From contig JAUPKM010000408.1 in NCBI GenBank assembly GCA_030837445.1, positions 1 to 6,135 of the forward strand: 6,135 nt of DNA. The letters run 5' to 3'. Source of the DNA: Actinomycetota bacterium (GTDB lineage: Bacteria > Actinomycetota > Actinomycetes > S36-B12 > UBA10799). The notes beneath the pieces were generated by a model. It was not told where the DNA came from. It did not search any database and saw only the letters and a list, made by a program, of their open reading frames with translations. The stretch's first letter is position 1; every line of letters begins with the position of its first letter. A program made the translations under genes and the position numbers. Positions 4,825 to 6,135 of this stretch are shown here, in pieces.

Positions 4825-6135
4825 TGCAGGTCGCCCGGACCCGCTCGGCAGTTGTGCTCGGCGTGCGCGCGCACATCATCGAGGCGCAGGCCCAGGTGAC
4901 TCAGGGACTGCCGCACTGGCGGATCGTCGGGTTGCCCGACGTGTCGGTCTCGGAGTCTCACGAACGAGTGCGGGCCGCCACGTTGAGCAGCGGACTCGGC
5001 TGGCCGTCCTCCAGGATCACCGTAGGCCTAAGCCCTGCCTCGCTGCCCAAGCGTGGGAGTGGTCTCGATCTGGCGATCGCGCTTGCGATCCAATGCGCCG
5101 GTGGCGCGATCCCGGAGTCCCGGAGTCGCGCGTTGGGAGACTGGGTACTGGTCGGAGAGTTGGCGCTCGATGGTCGGGTCGGAGCCGTGGGCTCGGTCTT
5201 ACCCGCCGCGGTGGCGGCGCGCGAGGTGGGGGCCAGCCGGCTGGTCGTCCCGGCCGCCAATGCGCGCGAGGCAGCTCTCGTTCCAGGTCTGGACGTTCTC
5301 GCCGTCGCGAGTCTCCGGCACCTGTGGGCAGTCCTCGCCGGCGACGACGAAACTGCCGAATCGGAACTCAACAGGTACCCGCGGCTGGACCCCGCGGACA
5401 GGCACACCATCCATCCGCCGCCACCGGACCTGGCCGATGTTCGCGGTCAGGCCGAAGCCCGACGGGCTTTGCTGATCGCCGCCGTCGGGGGCCATCACCT
5501 CGCGATGGTCGGGGCTGCCGGGGTCGGTAAGACGTTGCTCGCCACCCGATTGCCTCCCCTACTCCCGGATCTGGCTGACGAGGAGGCACTTGAGGTGAGC
5601 GCAATCCGGGCGTTGCTGAGTCCCAGTTCCCCGTTGGGGTTGGTCCGGCGCCCACCCGTGGCAGCACCTCATCACACCACCACCGACATTGCGCTAATCG
5701 GCGGCGGATCCGTCGACCACCCCCGGATCGGATTGGTGACCGCCGCCCACCACGGAGTGCTACTGCTGGACGAAGCGGCCGAATTCTCTGCGGCGGCGCT
5801 CGAGTCGCTGCGGCAGGCGATCGAAAGCGGTGTCGTGCGGGTGGCCAGGGGCGGCTTTGACGTGGAGTTGCCATCGATGTTCCAACTGGTGCTGACCAGT
5901 AACACCTGCCCGTGCGGTCGGGCCTTGGACACCAGCGGATCGCCGTGCTCCTGTAGCTCGATCCAGCGTCGCCGGTACCGGACTCGGCTCTCCGGTCCGC
6001 TGCTCGACCGAGTCGACTTGAGACTCACGTTGCATCGTCCGACGTTGGCCGAGTTGTCCGGGGCCGCTGGCTCATCGGAGTCAACCGCCCGGGGCGCGGA
6101 GCGAGTGGCAGTGGCCCGGGAGCGGTCCGGTGGAC
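4824..6135 (+). CDS. comM: YifB/ComM family Mg-chelatase-like AAA+ ATPase (3' end outside window)
   Basis: The frame opens at ATG 4824 and stays open for 437 codons to the window edge; relatives have about 500 residues, so roughly 65-75 are missing. In Vibrio and Acinetobacter ComM is a hexameric helicase that promotes branch migration during natural transformation; its role in actinobacteria is less clear. The N-terminal ChlI-like (S5-fold) domain spans about 20-170 and includes GLPHWRIVGLPDVSVSESHERVRAA (28-52 region) and LSPASLPKRGSGLDLAIA (69-86). The AAA+ domain (about 203-400) has Walker A GAAGVGKT (230-237; commonly GPPGxGKT), APHHTTTDIALIGGG (281-295), Walker B LLLDEAAEF (313-321), sensor-1 N360, a four-cysteine set C362/C364/C375/C377 and RLSGPLLDRVDL (388-399) with the arginine finger. 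The C-terminal domain begins at ERVAVARE. A GGGAG site (4812-4816) precedes the start by seven bases. A TTA codon encodes L126. Confidence 0.95.
   Translation, partial: MQVARTRSAVVLGVRAHIIEAQAQVTQGLPHWRIVGLPDVSVSESHERVRAATLSSGLGWPSSRITVGLSPASLPKRGSGLDLAIALAIQCAGGAIPESRSRALGDWVLVGELALDGRVGAVGSVLPAAVAAREVGASRLVVPAANAREAALVPGLDVLAVASLRHLWAVLAGDDETAESELNRYPRLDPADRHTIHPPPPDLADVRGQAEARRALLIAAVGGHHLAMVGAAGVGKTLLATRLPPLLPDLADEEALEVSAIRALLSPSSPLGLVRRPPVAAPHHTTTDIALIGGGSVDHPRIGLVTAAHHGVLLLDEAAEFSAAALESLRQAIESGVVRVARGGFDVELPSMFQLVLTSNTCPCGRALDTSGSPCSCSSIQRRRYRTRLSGPLLDRVDLRLTLHRPTLAELSGAAGSSESTARGAERVAVARERSGG
5112..5127 (+). repeat. Perfect tandem 8-bp duplication inside comM
   Basis: CCGGAGTC occurs twice back to back, coding for part of IPESRSR at the end of a variable loop in the N-terminal domain. 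Loss or gain of one unit would shift the frame. With only two copies it is probably chance or an old slippage product. Confidence 0.6.

Noticed and set aside
4511..5530. 339-codon open frame overlapping yraN and comM in another frame
   Set aside because: It is an R/G/S/P-rich translation without motifs, lying across two genes that match known families closely.

Overview
The window looks like a chromosomal segment of a high-GC Gram-positive bacterium (Actinomycetota). The evidence is the GC-rich third codon positions, GTG starts, and the order rnhB - DUF2469 - (insert) - yraN - comM. I know this cluster from Mycobacterium and other actinobacteria, where it usually runs lepB-rnhB-DUF2469-yraN-comM-dprA. 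The order or genus cannot be fixed from the sequence alone.

Layout. Bases 9-1027 hold ribonuclease HII (rnhB) and a DUF2469 protein, overlapping by four bases and probably translated together. Bases 1036-2406, on the minus strand, encode a 12-helix APC-superfamily transporter related to the arginine/agmatine antiporter AdiC. Its stop codon faces that of DUF2469 across only 8 bp. Bases 2407-2607 form a divergent control region with a weak promoter candidate on each strand and two short inverted repeats beside them. Bases 2608-4350, on the plus strand, encode a 580-residue class-V aminotransferase-fold PLP enzyme of the cysteine-desulfurase-like group. After a 102-bp gap with a GC-rich hairpin, bases 4453-4824 encode YraN (UPF0102). 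From 4824 to the window edge runs comM (YifB, Mg-chelatase-like AAA+ ATPase), which starts inside the yraN stop codon and is cut off by the window.

How it fits together. The outer genes are conserved housekeeping and genome-maintenance functions: RNA removal from DNA, a putative nuclease-fold protein, and an ATPase tied to DNA uptake and branch migration. The central pair (antiporter plus PLP enzyme) is a divergently arranged metabolic insert that splits this cluster. In M. tuberculosis the same junction carries fdhF and fdhD instead, so the spot seems to accept cargo. What the pair does is unknown; amino-acid or amine exchange coupled to a PLP reaction is a reasonable guess. I see no phage, transposon, CRISPR, tRNA or rRNA in the window, and no clearly new defence system. 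The items most worth a second look are the PLP enzyme and its insertion site.
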